64,000 nt of DNA from an uncultured Pseudomonadota bacterium (GCA_903951825.1 CAJBDJ010000045.1:1-64000); one strand, 5' to 3'. Counted from the first letter of the stretch, positions 26,127-35,306 are shown. Translations and numbers: made by a program. Notes: generated by a model from the sequence alone, not told the origin.

Positions 26127-28052
26127 ATGAGCGACTTTGGCGGAATGGAAGACCTTCTGCAAGATTTTTTGCAGGAAGCCCATGATCTTTTGTCAGACGT
26201 AGACAACAAGCTAGTAGAGCTTGAAAAGACGCCGGATGATCGGGGGTTGTTGAACGATATTTTTCGCGGATTTCCCACTGTCAAGGGGGGGGCGGGCTTT
26301 CTCAATGCGAGCGAGTTAGTCACCTTGTGTCATTTGACAGAGAATCTTTTCGACCGCTTGCGCAATGGAGAGCTTGAGTTAAACCCTGAATTGATGGACG
26401 TCATCATGGCGGCTACCAACGGGGTTCGTGAAATGTTCAATGAATTGGGTCAGATGGTTCAGCCTCAGGCGGCGGATCCTCAGGTAATTGCTGCATTGCG
26501 TGGCGCATTAGATGGAACCCCTTCTGTTCCTAGCCAAGGGGTGGCCGAGCCACCCGCGTCGGCAAAAGCTTCCGCCGACGATCCTGCGCCGGTTTCGATT
26601 GGCGTCTCTGGTGAGCCCGATTGGGGAAAACTTCAATCTGCGGTGACTGGTGGAGCGGCAGCAGATGGGGAGTTTATTGCCAAGGAAGAGCCTGTTCCCG
26701 TTGCTAGCGTACCAAAGGCTATTGAAAAATCAGCCGCGCTTGTGCCACCGAATTCGCAAGCGCCATCGCCATTTGGCCGGCGGACGACGGATCGTCCAGG
26801 CGGGCAGGCAACTTCCGCACGTCGTACTGAAGAGCGGGGTCGTGAAAATACGATCCGTGTCGATACGGCTCGACTTGATCAGGTTCTCAATCTTTCGGGT
26901 GAAATCGGTTTGACGAAGAACCGGTTGACCAGCTTACGGGCAGATATTCTCGCCGGCAAAAATGATTCTGAAACCTTGCATGCCCTTGATCAGGCAGTTA
27001 GTCAGCTTGACTTGCTGGTTTCTGATCTGCAGAACTCGGTCATGAAGACCCGTATGCAGCCAATCGGACGCTTGTTTCAGAAATATCCCCGTATTGCACG
27101 CGACTTGGCTCGTCAATTGGGTAAAGACGTCGAATTGGTCTTGTCAGGAGAGGAAACTGAAGTTGACAAGACGATGATTGAGGATTTGGCAGACCCGCTG
27201 ATTCACTTGATCAGAAATGCGGTTGACCATGGCGTTGAGTTGCCAGCTGATCGCCAGGCATCTGGTAAGCCTGTCAAGAGCCTGGTGCGATTGGAGGCTC
27301 GTCAGGAGGGCGATCATATCGTTTTGATCATTGCCGATGATGGCAAGGGGATGAGCCCTGAGCGAATTCGCGCCAAGGCGATCGAAAAGGGCTTGATCAA
27401 CGAGGAGGAGGCCAATACCCTCGACGAACGTCAGAGCCTTAATCTGATTTTCTTGCCTGGCTTTTCGACCATGGAGAAAGTTTCAGATGTTTCAGGTCGC
27501 GGTGTTGGTATGGATGTTGTCAAGACCAATATTCAAAAGCTGAATGGTTCGGTGGAGATTCGCTCCGAGCAAGGCAAAGGCTCGGTTTTCATTATCTCCT
27601 TGCCTCTGACCTTGGCCATCTTGCCGGTGTTGCTGGTTTTGCTTGGTGATCAGCCATTTGCCTTGCCGCTGTCCATGGTTCGTGAAATTCTGCCGATTGA
27701 TCGTGAGCGTATTCAAGAGGTGGGCGGCAAGGAAACCTTGGTGGTACGCGGTGAGGTTTTGCCCGTTGTGACACTTGCGCGTCTGCTCGGTTGGCCTCTC
27801 GAACAGCCTCCGGAGTATGGTGTGTTTATGCAAACTGCTGAACGCAGCTTCATTCTCGGTGTTGACAGCTTTGCCGGGCGCGATGATGCGGTGATCAAAT
27901 CTTTGGAGGACTTCAAGCCAAAGGGAGTAGCTGGAGTAACAACACTTTCTAACGGCCAGATTGTTTTGATTCTGGATATGAAGGAGTTGCTCTCGGATCT
28001 CGGGATGCGAACTGATGTCGGCGGTGGCGGACGCATGCTTGAATTTACTTGA
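26127..28052 (+). CDS. cheA: Second CheA-type kinase, HPt acceptor His replaced by Pro
   Basis: This encodes 641 aa. The HPt region reads IFRGFPTVKGGAGF where the family has FRxxHTxKGG, so codon 50 (CCC, 26274-26276) gives Pro instead of the phosphorylated His. There is no clear regulator-binding domain. The dimerisation helices (LDQVLNLSGEIGLTKN), ATP-binding boxes ([35 protein letters not shown]) and CheW-like domain look intact. It could still bind receptors and ATP, and could phosphorylate another HPt (for example CheA1) or act as a scaffold. A CAC-to-CCC change is one substitution, so recent mutation or sequencing error is possible. An 8-G run follows at 26285-26292. The gene ends before a strong terminator. 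Confidence 0.9.
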   Translation: MSDFGGMEDLLQDFLQEAHDLLSDVDNKLVELEKTPDDRGLLNDIFRGFPTVKGGAGFLNASELVTLCHLTENLFDRLRNGELELNPELMDVIMAATNGVREMFNELGQMVQPQAADPQVIAALRGALDGTPSVPSQGVAEPPASAKASADDPAPVSIGVSGEPDWGKLQSAVTGGAAADGEFIAKEEPVPVASVPKAIEKSAALVPPNSQAPSPFGRRTTDRPGGQATSARRTEERGRENTIRVDTARLDQVLNLSGEIGLTKNRLTSLRADILAGKNDSETLHALDQAVSQLDLLVSDLQNSVMKTRMQPIGRLFQKYPRIARDLARQLGKDVELVLSGEETEVDKTMIEDLADPLIHLIRNAVDHGVELPADRQASGKPVKSLVRLEARQEGDHIVLIIADDGKGMSPERIRAKAIEKGLINEEEANTLDERQSLNLIFLPGFSTMEKVSDVSGRGVGMDVVKTNIQKLNGSVEIRSEQGKGSVFIISLPLTLAILPVLLVLLGDQPFALPLSMVREILPIDRERIQEVGGKETLVVRGEVLPVVTLARLLGWPLEQPPEYGVFMQTAERSFILGVDSFAGRDDAVIKSLEDFKPKGVAGVTTLSNGQIVLILDMKELLSDLGMRTDVGGGGRMLEFT

Positions 28053-28073
28053 CATGCTTTGTTCACTGTTCAT

Positions 28074-28099
28074 AAAAAAGGGGGCTTGCCCCCTTTTTT
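28074..28099 (+). terminator. Intrinsic terminator ending the chemotaxis operon
   Basis: AAAAAAGGGGG, a 4-base loop (CTTG) and CCCCCTTTTTT form a perfect 11-bp stem with its own U-tract, 22 bp after the cheA2 stop. The flanking A and T runs would let it work on either strand. It separates the chemotaxis block from flhB. Confidence 0.92.
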
Positions 28100-28177
28100 A
28101 ATTTCCGAAGGTTTGTTTTGTTCTCATGGTGTTGCGGCAGTCTCTTCATAAACAATGTAAATAAAATACGCTACCCC

Positions 28178-28230
28178 TTTAATTTTCTTGAATTTTTTCT
28201 ATAATGCATTCAACCAACTTAGTTGAATGC
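28178..28230 (+). promoter_or_regulatory. flhB promoter with adjacent 9-bp inverted repeat
   Basis: TTTAAT (28178-28183), a 16-bp spacer and a consensus -10 TATAAT (28200-28205) form a sigma-70-like promoter. GCATTCAAC (28206-28214) and GTTGAATGC (28222-28230) follow at once: a perfect 9-bp inverted repeat with a 7-base spacer that overlaps the likely start of transcription. It ends 2 bp before the flhB ATG. It may be an operator or an mRNA hairpin hiding the start. No sigma-54 site was found here. Confidence 0.45.
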
Positions 28231-28232
28231 TT

Positions 28233-29366
28233 ATGGCAGAAGAGAGTGACCTCGAGAAGACAGAGGAGCCTACAGGTAGGCGACTTGAACAGGCCCGAGA
28301 GAAAGGGCAGGTTCCCCATTCGCGCGAACTTGGCACTTTTTTGGTTTTGATGACGGCTGCAGCCACCTTCTGGATGCTTGGTGGCTGGTTTGTTCAGCGC
28401 GCAATGTTGCTTACCCGCAAGGGGTTCACGCTAGACGCTCAAGTCATGCACGAACCCGCGCTGATGTTGCCGCGTCTGGCAGATTTGTCGATTGATGCGC
28501 TGATTTCCTTTGCTCCGCTAATCGGTTTGCTGGTTTTGGCCGCCGCGCTCCCGCCGTTTTTTCTCAATGCCTGGGTGTTTTCAACCACAGCTCTGATGCC
28601 GGATTTCAAGCGGATGAATCCATTGACTGGAATTGGTCGGATGTTTTCCTGGAACAGCTTGATGGAATTGGCCAAAGCGACGCTTAAGGCAGTGCTTGTC
28701 GGTGGGGTGGGTGTCTTGTTGATCTGGAGGGAGCGTGACGAAATTTTCGGCTTGCTCAGCCAACCACTCGACGCCGCTTTGGCACATGCCGGCAATCTGC
28801 TCAGTTTTACCTTTTTGGTCATGGTGGCGGCGTTGATTTTGATTGTTCTTGCCGATGTGCCATTCCAGCTCTGGCAGTACTACGACAAGTTAAAAATGAC
28901 CAAGGAAGAGGTCAAGCAGGAAATGAAGGAAATGATGGGTGACCCTTTTGTCAAAGGGCGCATCCGTAGCCTTCAGATGCAGGCGGCTCGTAAGCGGATG
29001 ATGTCGGCGGTTCCCAAGGCTGATGTCATCGTTACCAATCCGACACATTTTGCTGTCGCGCTGTCGTACAAGAGCGGCATGGCAGCACCCCGGGTGGTCG
29101 CCAAGGGGATCGGTGTGGTCGCGCAAAAAATCAAGGAGATCGGCGCGCAAAATGCCGTTCCCATGCTTGAGGCACCACCTTTGGCGCGAGCCTTGTACAA
29201 GCACGCAGCCATTGATGACGAAATTCCTTCAGCCCTTTATAACGCGGTCGCTGAAGTACTTGCTTATATTTTTCAACTCAGTCGCTGGCGTGAAACCGGC
29301 GGCAATTATCCGATGCCGCCGCGCAGCTTGCCCGTGCCGCCGGAGCTTGTGCCGGAGGCTATGTAA
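28233..29366 (+). CDS. flhB: Flagellar export switch protein FlhB
   Basis: This encodes 377 aa from ATG 28233 (MAEESDLEKTEEPTGRR, the family's usual opening); the ATG two codons upstream lies within the inverted repeat. Four membrane helices (about 30-215) are followed by the cytoplasmic domain with the self-cleavage site NPTH (VTNPTHFAVALSYKSG). It controls substrate switching of the flagellar type III export gate from hook to filament proteins. It is first in the flhB-flhA-flhF-flhG-fliA-motCD operon. No clear Shine-Dalgarno is seen. A second protein matching only its C-terminal domain is at 63.3 kb. Confidence 0.95.
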   Translation: MAEESDLEKTEEPTGRRLEQAREKGQVPHSRELGTFLVLMTAAATFWMLGGWFVQRAMLLTRKGFTLDAQVMHEPALMLPRLADLSIDALISFAPLIGLLVLAAALPPFFLNAWVFSTTALMPDFKRMNPLTGIGRMFSWNSLMELAKATLKAVLVGGVGVLLIWRERDEIFGLLSQPLDAALAHAGNLLSFTFLVMVAALILIVLADVPFQLWQYYDKLKMTKEEVKQEMKEMMGDPFVKGRIRSLQMQAARKRMMSAVPKADVIVTNPTHFAVALSYKSGMAAPRVVAKGIGVVAQKIKEIGAQNAVPMLEAPPLARALYKHAAIDDEIPSALYNAVAEVLAYIFQLSRWRETGGNYPMPPRSLPVPPELVPEAM

Positions 29367-31460
29367 ATGGCGTCTAACGCAAGAACCCTGGGCGGGTTGC
29401 AGGCAATGTTCGGGCGTCTCAGTGCAAGCCAGTTCGCGGCACCGCTCTTGATCCTGACTATTCTGGCGATGATGGTTTTGCCGTTGCCCGCCTTCATTCT
29501 GGATGTGCTTTTTACTTTCAATATTGCGATTTCGGTGCTCGTACTGTTGATTGCGGTTAATACCCAAAAAACTCTCGATTTCTCGGTTTTTCCGACGGTG
29601 CTTCTGGTCACCACGTTATTGCGCCTGTCGCTCAATGTGGCCTCAACTCGTGTTGTGATGCTCGAGGGGCACACCGGCCCGGATGCCGCAGGCAAGGTGA
29701 TCGAAGCCTTCGGACATTTCATGGTCGGCGGCAACTTTGCGGTAGGCATCATGGTTTTTTTGATTTTGGTGGTTATCAACTTTGTCGTTATTACCAAAGG
29801 CGCGGGGCGCGTCGCCGAGGTTTCAGCCCGCTTCGCCCTCGATGCCATGCCGGGCAAGCAAATGGCGATTGACGCTGACCTCAATGCCGGATTGATTGGC
29901 GAAGAGGATGCGCGCAAGCGTCGTCTGGATATCTCGCGCGAATCCGAGTTCTACGGCTCAATGGATGGCGCTTCCAAATTCGTGCGTGGCGACGCTATCG
30001 CCGGCATCGTAATTATGCTGATCAACCTGATTGGCGGTTTGATTGTCGGGGTTGTCCAGCACAACATGGAATTTTCCATGGCCGCCAAGAATTACACTTT
30101 GCTGACCATTGGCGATGGCCTGGTTGCCCAGATTCCCGGGCTGATCATCTCGATTGCCGCCGGCATGGTCGTGACGCGAGTTTCTGACGATCGCGACATT
30201 GGCCAACAGGCTGTCAGCCAGATGTTCCGCAACCCGACCGCGCTGGCGGTCACTGCCGGAATTATTGGTCTTCTCGGGGTGATTCCGGGGATGCCCAATA
30301 TGGTGTTTCTGATGCTGGCTGGCGGCTTGGCTTATGCGGCCAGAAGAATGACTCAGGCTGAAAGGAAACAGCTTTCTTCGGCGGTAACGGTTGTGCCATT
30401 GCCGATCCAGGAGGCACAGGAAGCTAGCTGGAACGATGTCGCGCCGCTTGACGTTCTGGGTCTGGAGGTAGGCTACCGGCTGATTCCGCTGGTTGATAAG
30501 TCGCAAGACGGCGAATTGCTGCGCCGGATACGCGGCCTTCGCAAAAAATTTGCTCAGGAAGTGGGCTTCCTCGTCTCGCCAGTTCACATTCGAGACAACT
30601 TGGAACTCAAGCCGAATGTTTACAGGATTTTGCTCAAGGGTGTTGAGCTTGGTCATGGCGAAGCTTTTCTTGGTCAGTATCTGGCGATCAACCCAGGGCG
30701 CGTTGCCGGTACGGTCAACGGAGCCGCAACCAAAGACCCGGCTTTCGGCTTGCCAGCGACCTGGATCGATGCCGGGCAGCGTGAGCAGGCACAGGCTTAT
30801 GGCTATACCGTCGTCGACGCCTCGACGGTGGTGGCAACCCACCTCAACCACCTGATTTTGACACACGCTGCCGAATTGCTCGGGCGTCAGGAAGTACAGC
30901 AACTCATCGACCACTTGGCGAAAGAAATGCCCAAACTGATCGAAGATCTTGTGCCAAAAATTGTCCCTGTCGGTACCTTGCAGAAAATTCTCCAGAATAT
31001 GCTGGATGAAGGCGTCCACATTCGTGACATGCGGACGATTATCGAAACGCTCGCCGAGCACGCGATGCGCACCCAAAATGTGGACGAGTTGACGGTTCAG
31101 GTTCGTAATGCGCTGGGAAGAGCCATCGTCCAGCAGATTTTCCCCGGGAGTGAGGACATTCAGGTCATGTCGCTCGATCCGACGCTTGAGCGTCTGCTTT
31201 CGCAAGCCGTTGCGGGTGGCTCGGAAAACACCAGTTTTGAACCGGGGCTTGCCGATACGCTGGTTCGCGAAACGGCCAATGCTGCTGCCCGCCAGGAGAG
31301 CCTTGGTTTGCCTGCAGTTCTGCTCGTCCCTGCCAGTCTGCGTTTGTTGCTATCGCGTTTTTTACGTCGCAGCATCCCTCAATTGAAGGTGTTGGCGCAT
31401 AACGAAATTCCGGAAAACAGAATTATCAAGATGACTTCGATCATCGGAGGCAAGACATGA
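29367..31460 (+). CDS. flhA: Flagellar export gate protein FlhA
   Basis: This encodes 697 aa, the typical length. About eight membrane helices fill residues 20-315, with the conserved cytosolic FHIPEP-like loop (VTKGAGRVAEVSARFALDAMPGKQMAID, then DLNAGLIGEEDARKRR). The cytoplasmic C-terminal domain (about 350-690) docks export chaperones. The start codon abuts the flhB stop directly. With FlhB and FliOPQR it forms the proton-driven export gate. The 415-aa minus-strand ORF inside is a shadow. Confidence 0.96.
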   Translation: MASNARTLGGLQAMFGRLSASQFAAPLLILTILAMMVLPLPAFILDVLFTFNIAISVLVLLIAVNTQKTLDFSVFPTVLLVTTLLRLSLNVASTRVVMLEGHTGPDAAGKVIEAFGHFMVGGNFAVGIMVFLILVVINFVVITKGAGRVAEVSARFALDAMPGKQMAIDADLNAGLIGEEDARKRRLDISRESEFYGSMDGASKFVRGDAIAGIVIMLINLIGGLIVGVVQHNMEFSMAAKNYTLLTIGDGLVAQIPGLIISIAAGMVVTRVSDDRDIGQQAVSQMFRNPTALAVTAGIIGLLGVIPGMPNMVFLMLAGGLAYAARRMTQAERKQLSSAVTVVPLPIQEAQEASWNDVAPLDVLGLEVGYRLIPLVDKSQDGELLRRIRGLRKKFAQEVGFLVSPVHIRDNLELKPNVYRILLKGVELGHGEAFLGQYLAINPGRVAGTVNGAATKDPAFGLPATWIDAGQREQAQAYGYTVVDASTVVATHLNHLILTHAAELLGRQEVQQLIDHLAKEMPKLIEDLVPKIVPVGTLQKILQNMLDEGVHIRDMRTIIETLAEHAMRTQNVDELTVQVRNALGRAIVQQIFPGSEDIQVMSLDPTLERLLSQAVAGGSENTSFEPGLADTLVRETANAAARQESLGLPAVLLVPASLRLLLSRFLRRSIPQLKVLAHNEIPENRIIKMTSIIGGKT

Positions 31461-32944
31461 ACGTCAGAAAATTTATCGCGGTCACTGCACGCGACGCCTT
31501 GCGTAAAGTTAAGGAGACGCTGGGAAATGATGCAATCATTCTTTCCAATCGCGGAATCCCGGGGGGCGTCGAGATCATGGCGGTTGCCGCACGCGATATG
31601 GCGATGATCGTTCCGACCCGGGTTGCCGAGACACCGCCGGCAGGTGGGCGATTGCCACCAAGGCCGGAGGCCGATGAAGATTATCGGGTCTCGCTGAGCA
31701 GTGCTCGCGCCGGGGTGCAACGACCCTCAGCAAGTTCTGCGGCTGCTCCGGCACTGACGCTCAATCGTTCGCAGATCGCAAGTGCGGCGCCGTTGCGTCA
31801 CCCAGGTCTGTTGCAGGCGGAGATGTCCCCCAACGATAGTGCCTCACGTGTTCTCGACACCCGACAGCCAAAAGCGTCCCCTTCCTTGGCAACTGAGTTG
31901 CCGCGGCGCACCGCTAGCCCAGGCAAGCAGACAGCTTCGCCTGGGGTGGCGCCTCCGATGCCAGCGGCGCCGGTTCAGCGTCAACAGGCGGAGATCGTCC
32001 CTGTCGAGGTAATGGACGAGATTCGTTCGCTGCGCAAAATGGTCGAACAGCACCTGGCCGGCTTCGCCTGGGGTGAAAGCGCCCGCTCGCAACCGGTTAA
32101 AACCGAAATCATGCGCCAGATGCTTGATAGCGGGTTTTCACCGCAGTTCTCACGTGATCTTCTTGCCGATTTGCCACACGAATTCAATCAATTGCAAGCC
32201 ATGGCCTGGGTCAAGGGGGCGGCTGATCGCTCGCTGATGACGATCAGCAGTGAAGGGGATATTGTCGATCGTGGCGGCGTATATGCGCTCGTCGGCCCGA
32301 CCGGGGTGGGTAAAACGACCACCACGGCAAAGTTGGCGGCACGTTGCGTGCTGCGTCACGGGCCGAGCAAGGTGGCATTGGTTACAACAGACGGTTACCG
32401 GATCGGCGCCCATGAACAATTGCGCATTTACGGCCGCATCCTCGGGGTCTCGGTGCACCTCGTCAAAGACGCGGTTGAGTTGCGCCAGACCCTGCGTGAA
32501 TTGCAAAACAAACACATGGTGCTGGTTGACACGATGGGGATGAGCCAAAAGGACAAACTGGTTCCGGAACTTACCGATATGCTTGCCGGCTGTGACGTCC
32601 AGCGCTTGCTGCTGCTCTCGTCAACGTCGCGTGGCGACACCCTGGACGATGTGGTGCATGCTTATCAGGGAGGCCATTTGGCTGGCTGCATTCTGACCAA
32701 GATTGACGAGGCGGCCAGCCTGGCAACGCCGCTTGACGTCATCATGCGTCACGGCCTTACGCTGCATTACGTTTCGAACGGCCAGCGCGTTCCGGAAGAT
32801 CTGCACCTGCCCAATCGCGCTTATTTGTTGCACCGCGCCTTCAAGGAGGCGCCGGAAGACTCCGCCCATACTTACGATGGTGTTGAGCCGGCGTTGATGA
32901 TGGCGAATGCCGGCACGATGGCGACGGGAGCGCGCCGTGGCTGA
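31457..32944 (+). CDS. flhF: Flagellar SRP-type GTPase FlhF
   Basis: This encodes 495 aa, overlapping flhA by 4 bp. The N-terminal B domain (MNVRKFIAVTARDALRKVKE) is followed by a long Pro/Ala/Ser-rich linker (about 50-180), then the NG GTPase core. The core has GPTGVGKTTTTAKLAAR, a switch segment LVDTMGMSQKD, and LTKIDEAASLATPLD. It recruits the first flagellar components to the cell pole in polarly flagellated bacteria. FlhG, next in the operon, normally stimulates its GTPase. Confidence 0.94.
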   Translation: MNVRKFIAVTARDALRKVKETLGNDAIILSNRGIPGGVEIMAVAARDMAMIVPTRVAETPPAGGRLPPRPEADEDYRVSLSSARAGVQRPSASSAAAPALTLNRSQIASAAPLRHPGLLQAEMSPNDSASRVLDTRQPKASPSLATELPRRTASPGKQTASPGVAPPMPAAPVQRQQAEIVPVEVMDEIRSLRKMVEQHLAGFAWGESARSQPVKTEIMRQMLDSGFSPQFSRDLLADLPHEFNQLQAMAWVKGAADRSLMTISSEGDIVDRGGVYALVGPTGVGKTTTTAKLAARCVLRHGPSKVALVTTDGYRIGAHEQLRIYGRILGVSVHLVKDAVELRQTLRELQNKHMVLVDTMGMSQKDKLVPELTDMLAGCDVQRLLLLSSTSRGDTLDDVVHAYQGGHLAGCILTKIDEAASLATPLDVIMRHGLTLHYVSNGQRVPEDLHLPNRAYLLHRAFKEAPEDSAHTYDGVEPALMMANAGTMATGARRG

Positions 32945-33824
32945 TTTCCGGATTGATCAGGCCGCTGGGTTGCGGCGTCTGCTCGGCGGCAGTCAATTGC
33001 AGGTGGTTACCTTCGTGGCGGGGTGTGAGGGGGTTGGGCGTAGCGTGGCTGTGGCTAATTTGGGTGTTGCTTTGGCTCGACAGGGGAAAGAAGTACTGAT
33101 CATCGACGAAAACACCTCACGCGATGATATTGCCGCCGCTTTTGGGTTAATCGCAAAACATGATTTATTAAATGTTGTTTTGCGTGAATTACCTCTGACA
33201 CAAGCCATGTTGCAACCCATGACTGGCTTGCGCCTGTTGTCGGCCGCCCGTGCAGTCAAAAAACTCGATCGCTTGTCGCTGGCGCAGCAGCAAACATTGT
33301 TTGATGCCATGTCGTCGCTGGAGCGTCCTCTGGATGTCATTTTGGTCGATGCCAGCATTTCCCACCCGCAAGGGTTTTCGCCATTTGGTCTTGCGTCACA
33401 AGAGGCCGTCGTGGTTCTTTCCGGAAGCAGCGCCTCGATTACCGAAGCCTATACACTCATCAAGAAAGTCAGTCACGCATTCTCACGCAAGCATTTCCGG
33501 ATTCTCGTGAACAAGGTGCGCAGTACGCCCGATGCCCGTTCAATTTACGAAAATATCGCGCAGGTTACCGCCCAGCGCGGGATTGCAAAACTGGATTACG
33601 CCGGCGCGATTCCCCTCGACGAGTCGTTGCGTCAAGCCAGTCAGTTATGCCGTCCGGTATTGATTCAGGCGCCCGACTCGCCGGCAGCCAATGCCTTTCG
33701 CGAGATCGCCGCAGATTTGCTTTATTGGCAACGTGGTGACACTGAAAACGGTGGCGTCGAGCATTTCCTGCAGCAACTGCTACACTTGAGCCAACGCATA
33801 ACTCACAGCGCACTAAGAGCCTGA
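32937..33824 (+). CDS. flhG: MinD/ParA-like flagellar number regulator FlhG with degenerate Walker A
   Basis: This encodes 295 aa from GTG 32937, overlapping flhF by 8 bp; the track's 32907 start is unlikely. Residues about 6-12, DQAAGLR, match the DQAxxLR helix that activates FlhF GTPase. The deviant Walker A, normally KGGVGK(T/S), reads GCEGVGRS: both lysines are missing. The Asp-Thr pair of Walker A' and the switch II motif are also altered (LIIDENTS, ILVDASIS). ATP-driven dimerisation therefore looks impaired or unusual, while the FlhF-contact motif is retained. It is expected to control flagellar number and placement. Confidence 0.88.
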   Translation: MADFRIDQAAGLRRLLGGSQLQVVTFVAGCEGVGRSVAVANLGVALARQGKEVLIIDENTSRDDIAAAFGLIAKHDLLNVVLRELPLTQAMLQPMTGLRLLSAARAVKKLDRLSLAQQQTLFDAMSSLERPLDVILVDASISHPQGFSPFGLASQEAVVVLSGSSASITEAYTLIKKVSHAFSRKHFRILVNKVRSTPDARSIYENIAQVTAQRGIAKLDYAGAIPLDESLRQASQLCRPVLIQAPDSPAANAFREIAADLLYWQRGDTENGGVEHFLQQLLHLSQRITHSALRA

Positions 33825-34573
33825 TGTACACCGCCGCCGGGCAGCCCGATAGGGAGCAGTTGGTTCAGCGTTTTGCTCCGCTGGTGAAGCGTATCGCCCA
33901 TCATTTGCTGGCCAGGCTGCCAGCCAACGTGCAATTCGACGATTTGATGCAGAACGGGATGCTTGGTTTGCTCGATGCCCTGGATCGTTTTCAGGAAGGG
34001 TTTGGCGCCCAGTTCGAGACCTACGCGACCCAGCGCATACGGGGTGCCATGCTCGATGGCTTGCGTGAAAATGATTGGTTGCCTCGTCAGTTGCGCCGGG
34101 AGTTGCGGCGTATTGAAGGCATGATCAGCAAGCTCGAGCACGAACACGGCCGAGCTCCTTCGGAGGCCGAGCTGGCAGAAGCGCTTGCGATGCCACTCGC
34201 CGACTACCAAAAAACATTGCAGGATGCGCGCGGCCATCAGATTCTCTATCTTGAGGATTTTTCCGGCGATGAGGGGGAGGATTTCCTTGAGCGGCACTTC
34301 ACCGACAATGATGCCGACCCGCTTAACTTGCTTGAAGACAAGCGTCTGAAACAGGCTTTGGTAGGAGGGATTGATCGTCTGCCGGAACGCGAAAAGCTGC
34401 TCATGGCACTGTATTACGAGAAGGAACTGAATTTGCGTGAAATTGGCGAAGTCATCGGTGTGACCGAGTCGCGTGTCTGTCAGTTGCATAGTCAGGCAAT
34501 TGCCCGCTTGCGGAGTCAGGTGACGGTCGGTGCTACTGAATTGAAAAAGCGCAAGGAGAAGTCGCTTGGATAA
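33824..34573 (+). CDS. fliA: Flagellar sigma factor FliA (sigma-28)
   Basis: This encodes 249 aa, with ATG overlapping the flhG stop (TGATG). Regions 2, 3 and 4 are recognisable: QFDDLMQNGMLGLLDALDRF, TYATQRIRGAMLDGLRENDW (region 2), the region 3 helices around 100-125, and LNLREIGEVIGVTESRVCQLHSQAIARLR (region 4 helix-turn-helix). It directs late flagellar genes. Sites matching its consensus are seen upstream of flgK and flgM. FlgM, its anti-sigma factor, is at 36.6 kb. Confidence 0.96.
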   Translation: MYTAAGQPDREQLVQRFAPLVKRIAHHLLARLPANVQFDDLMQNGMLGLLDALDRFQEGFGAQFETYATQRIRGAMLDGLRENDWLPRQLRRELRRIEGMISKLEHEHGRAPSEAELAEALAMPLADYQKTLQDARGHQILYLEDFSGDEGEDFLERHFTDNDADPLNLLEDKRLKQALVGGIDRLPEREKLLMALYYEKELNLREIGEVIGVTESRVCQLHSQAIARLRSQVTVGATELKKRKEKSLG

Positions 34574-35306
34574 AATCAGCATTGCCGGACTGCTGATTGG
34601 TGCGCTTGCTATTTTTGGCGGGCAATTGCTCGAAGGCGGGCATCTTGGCTCCTTGGTTCAGCCGACAGCGCTGCTGATTGTCGTGGGCGGTACGCTCGGC
34701 GCCGTGCTAGTGCAAAGCCCGTTTCACTTGTTCAGGCGGGGCATTCAGATGGCCAAATGGATCTGGGTTCCACCGGTTTTTGAGCAGCGTGCTCTCGTCG
34801 ATCAGATTATGGCTTGGAGTCAGTTGTCGCGGCGCGAGGGCTTGCTCTCGTTGGAGAACCAGATTCCCCTGGTCAGCGATTTGTTCACCCGGAAGGGTCT
34901 GCAACTGCTGGTCGATGGCGCCGATCCTGAGCGGATACGTGAACTGCTTGATGTCGAAATCACGACCTTTGAAGAGGAGTGGAGGCAATCGGCCAAGGTT
35001 TGGGAAGCTGCCGGTGGTTACTCTCCGACTATGGGTATCCTGGGAGCGGTGATGGGATTGATTCACGTAATGGAAAATCTCTCTGATCCCACCAGATTGG
35101 GTGCGGGAATCGCGGTTGCTTTCGTGGCGACGATTTATGGTGTTGGCCTGGCCAACCTGATCTATTTGCCGATCGCCGGCAAATTGAAGTACTACATTTC
35201 ACGTTTGGTTCGTTCGCGTGAGATGTTGGTTGATGGCTTGATTGGCATTGCTGTTGGCGACAATCCGCGCATTATTGAAAGCCGTCTGCGGGGCTATTTG
35301 TTGTAA
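34566..35306 (+). CDS. motC: Second stator subunit, MotC (MotA/PomA family)
   Basis: This encodes 246 aa from TTG 34566, with AAGGAGAAG just upstream, overlapping fliA by 8 bp. Four membrane helices are visible (about 6-22, 32-50, 150-170 and 182-205), with GGYSPTMGILGAVMGLIHVM and GAGIAVAFVATIYGVGLANL. The shorter length and the GLLIGALAIFGGQLLEGG start match the MotC/PomA branch rather than MotA at 8.0 kb. It pairs with motD. Confidence 0.92.
   Translation: MDKISIAGLLIGALAIFGGQLLEGGHLGSLVQPTALLIVVGGTLGAVLVQSPFHLFRRGIQMAKWIWVPPVFEQRALVDQIMAWSQLSRREGLLSLENQIPLVSDLFTRKGLQLLVDGADPERIRELLDVEITTFEEEWRQSAKVWEAAGGYSPTMGILGAVMGLIHVMENLSDPTRLGAGIAVAFVATIYGVGLANLIYLPIAGKLKYYISRLVRSREMLVDGLIGIAVGDNPRIIESRLRGYLL

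Noticed and set aside
29958-31205. 415-aa minus-strand ORF
   Set aside because: Antisense shadow of flhA; long only because of codon bias in the real gene.
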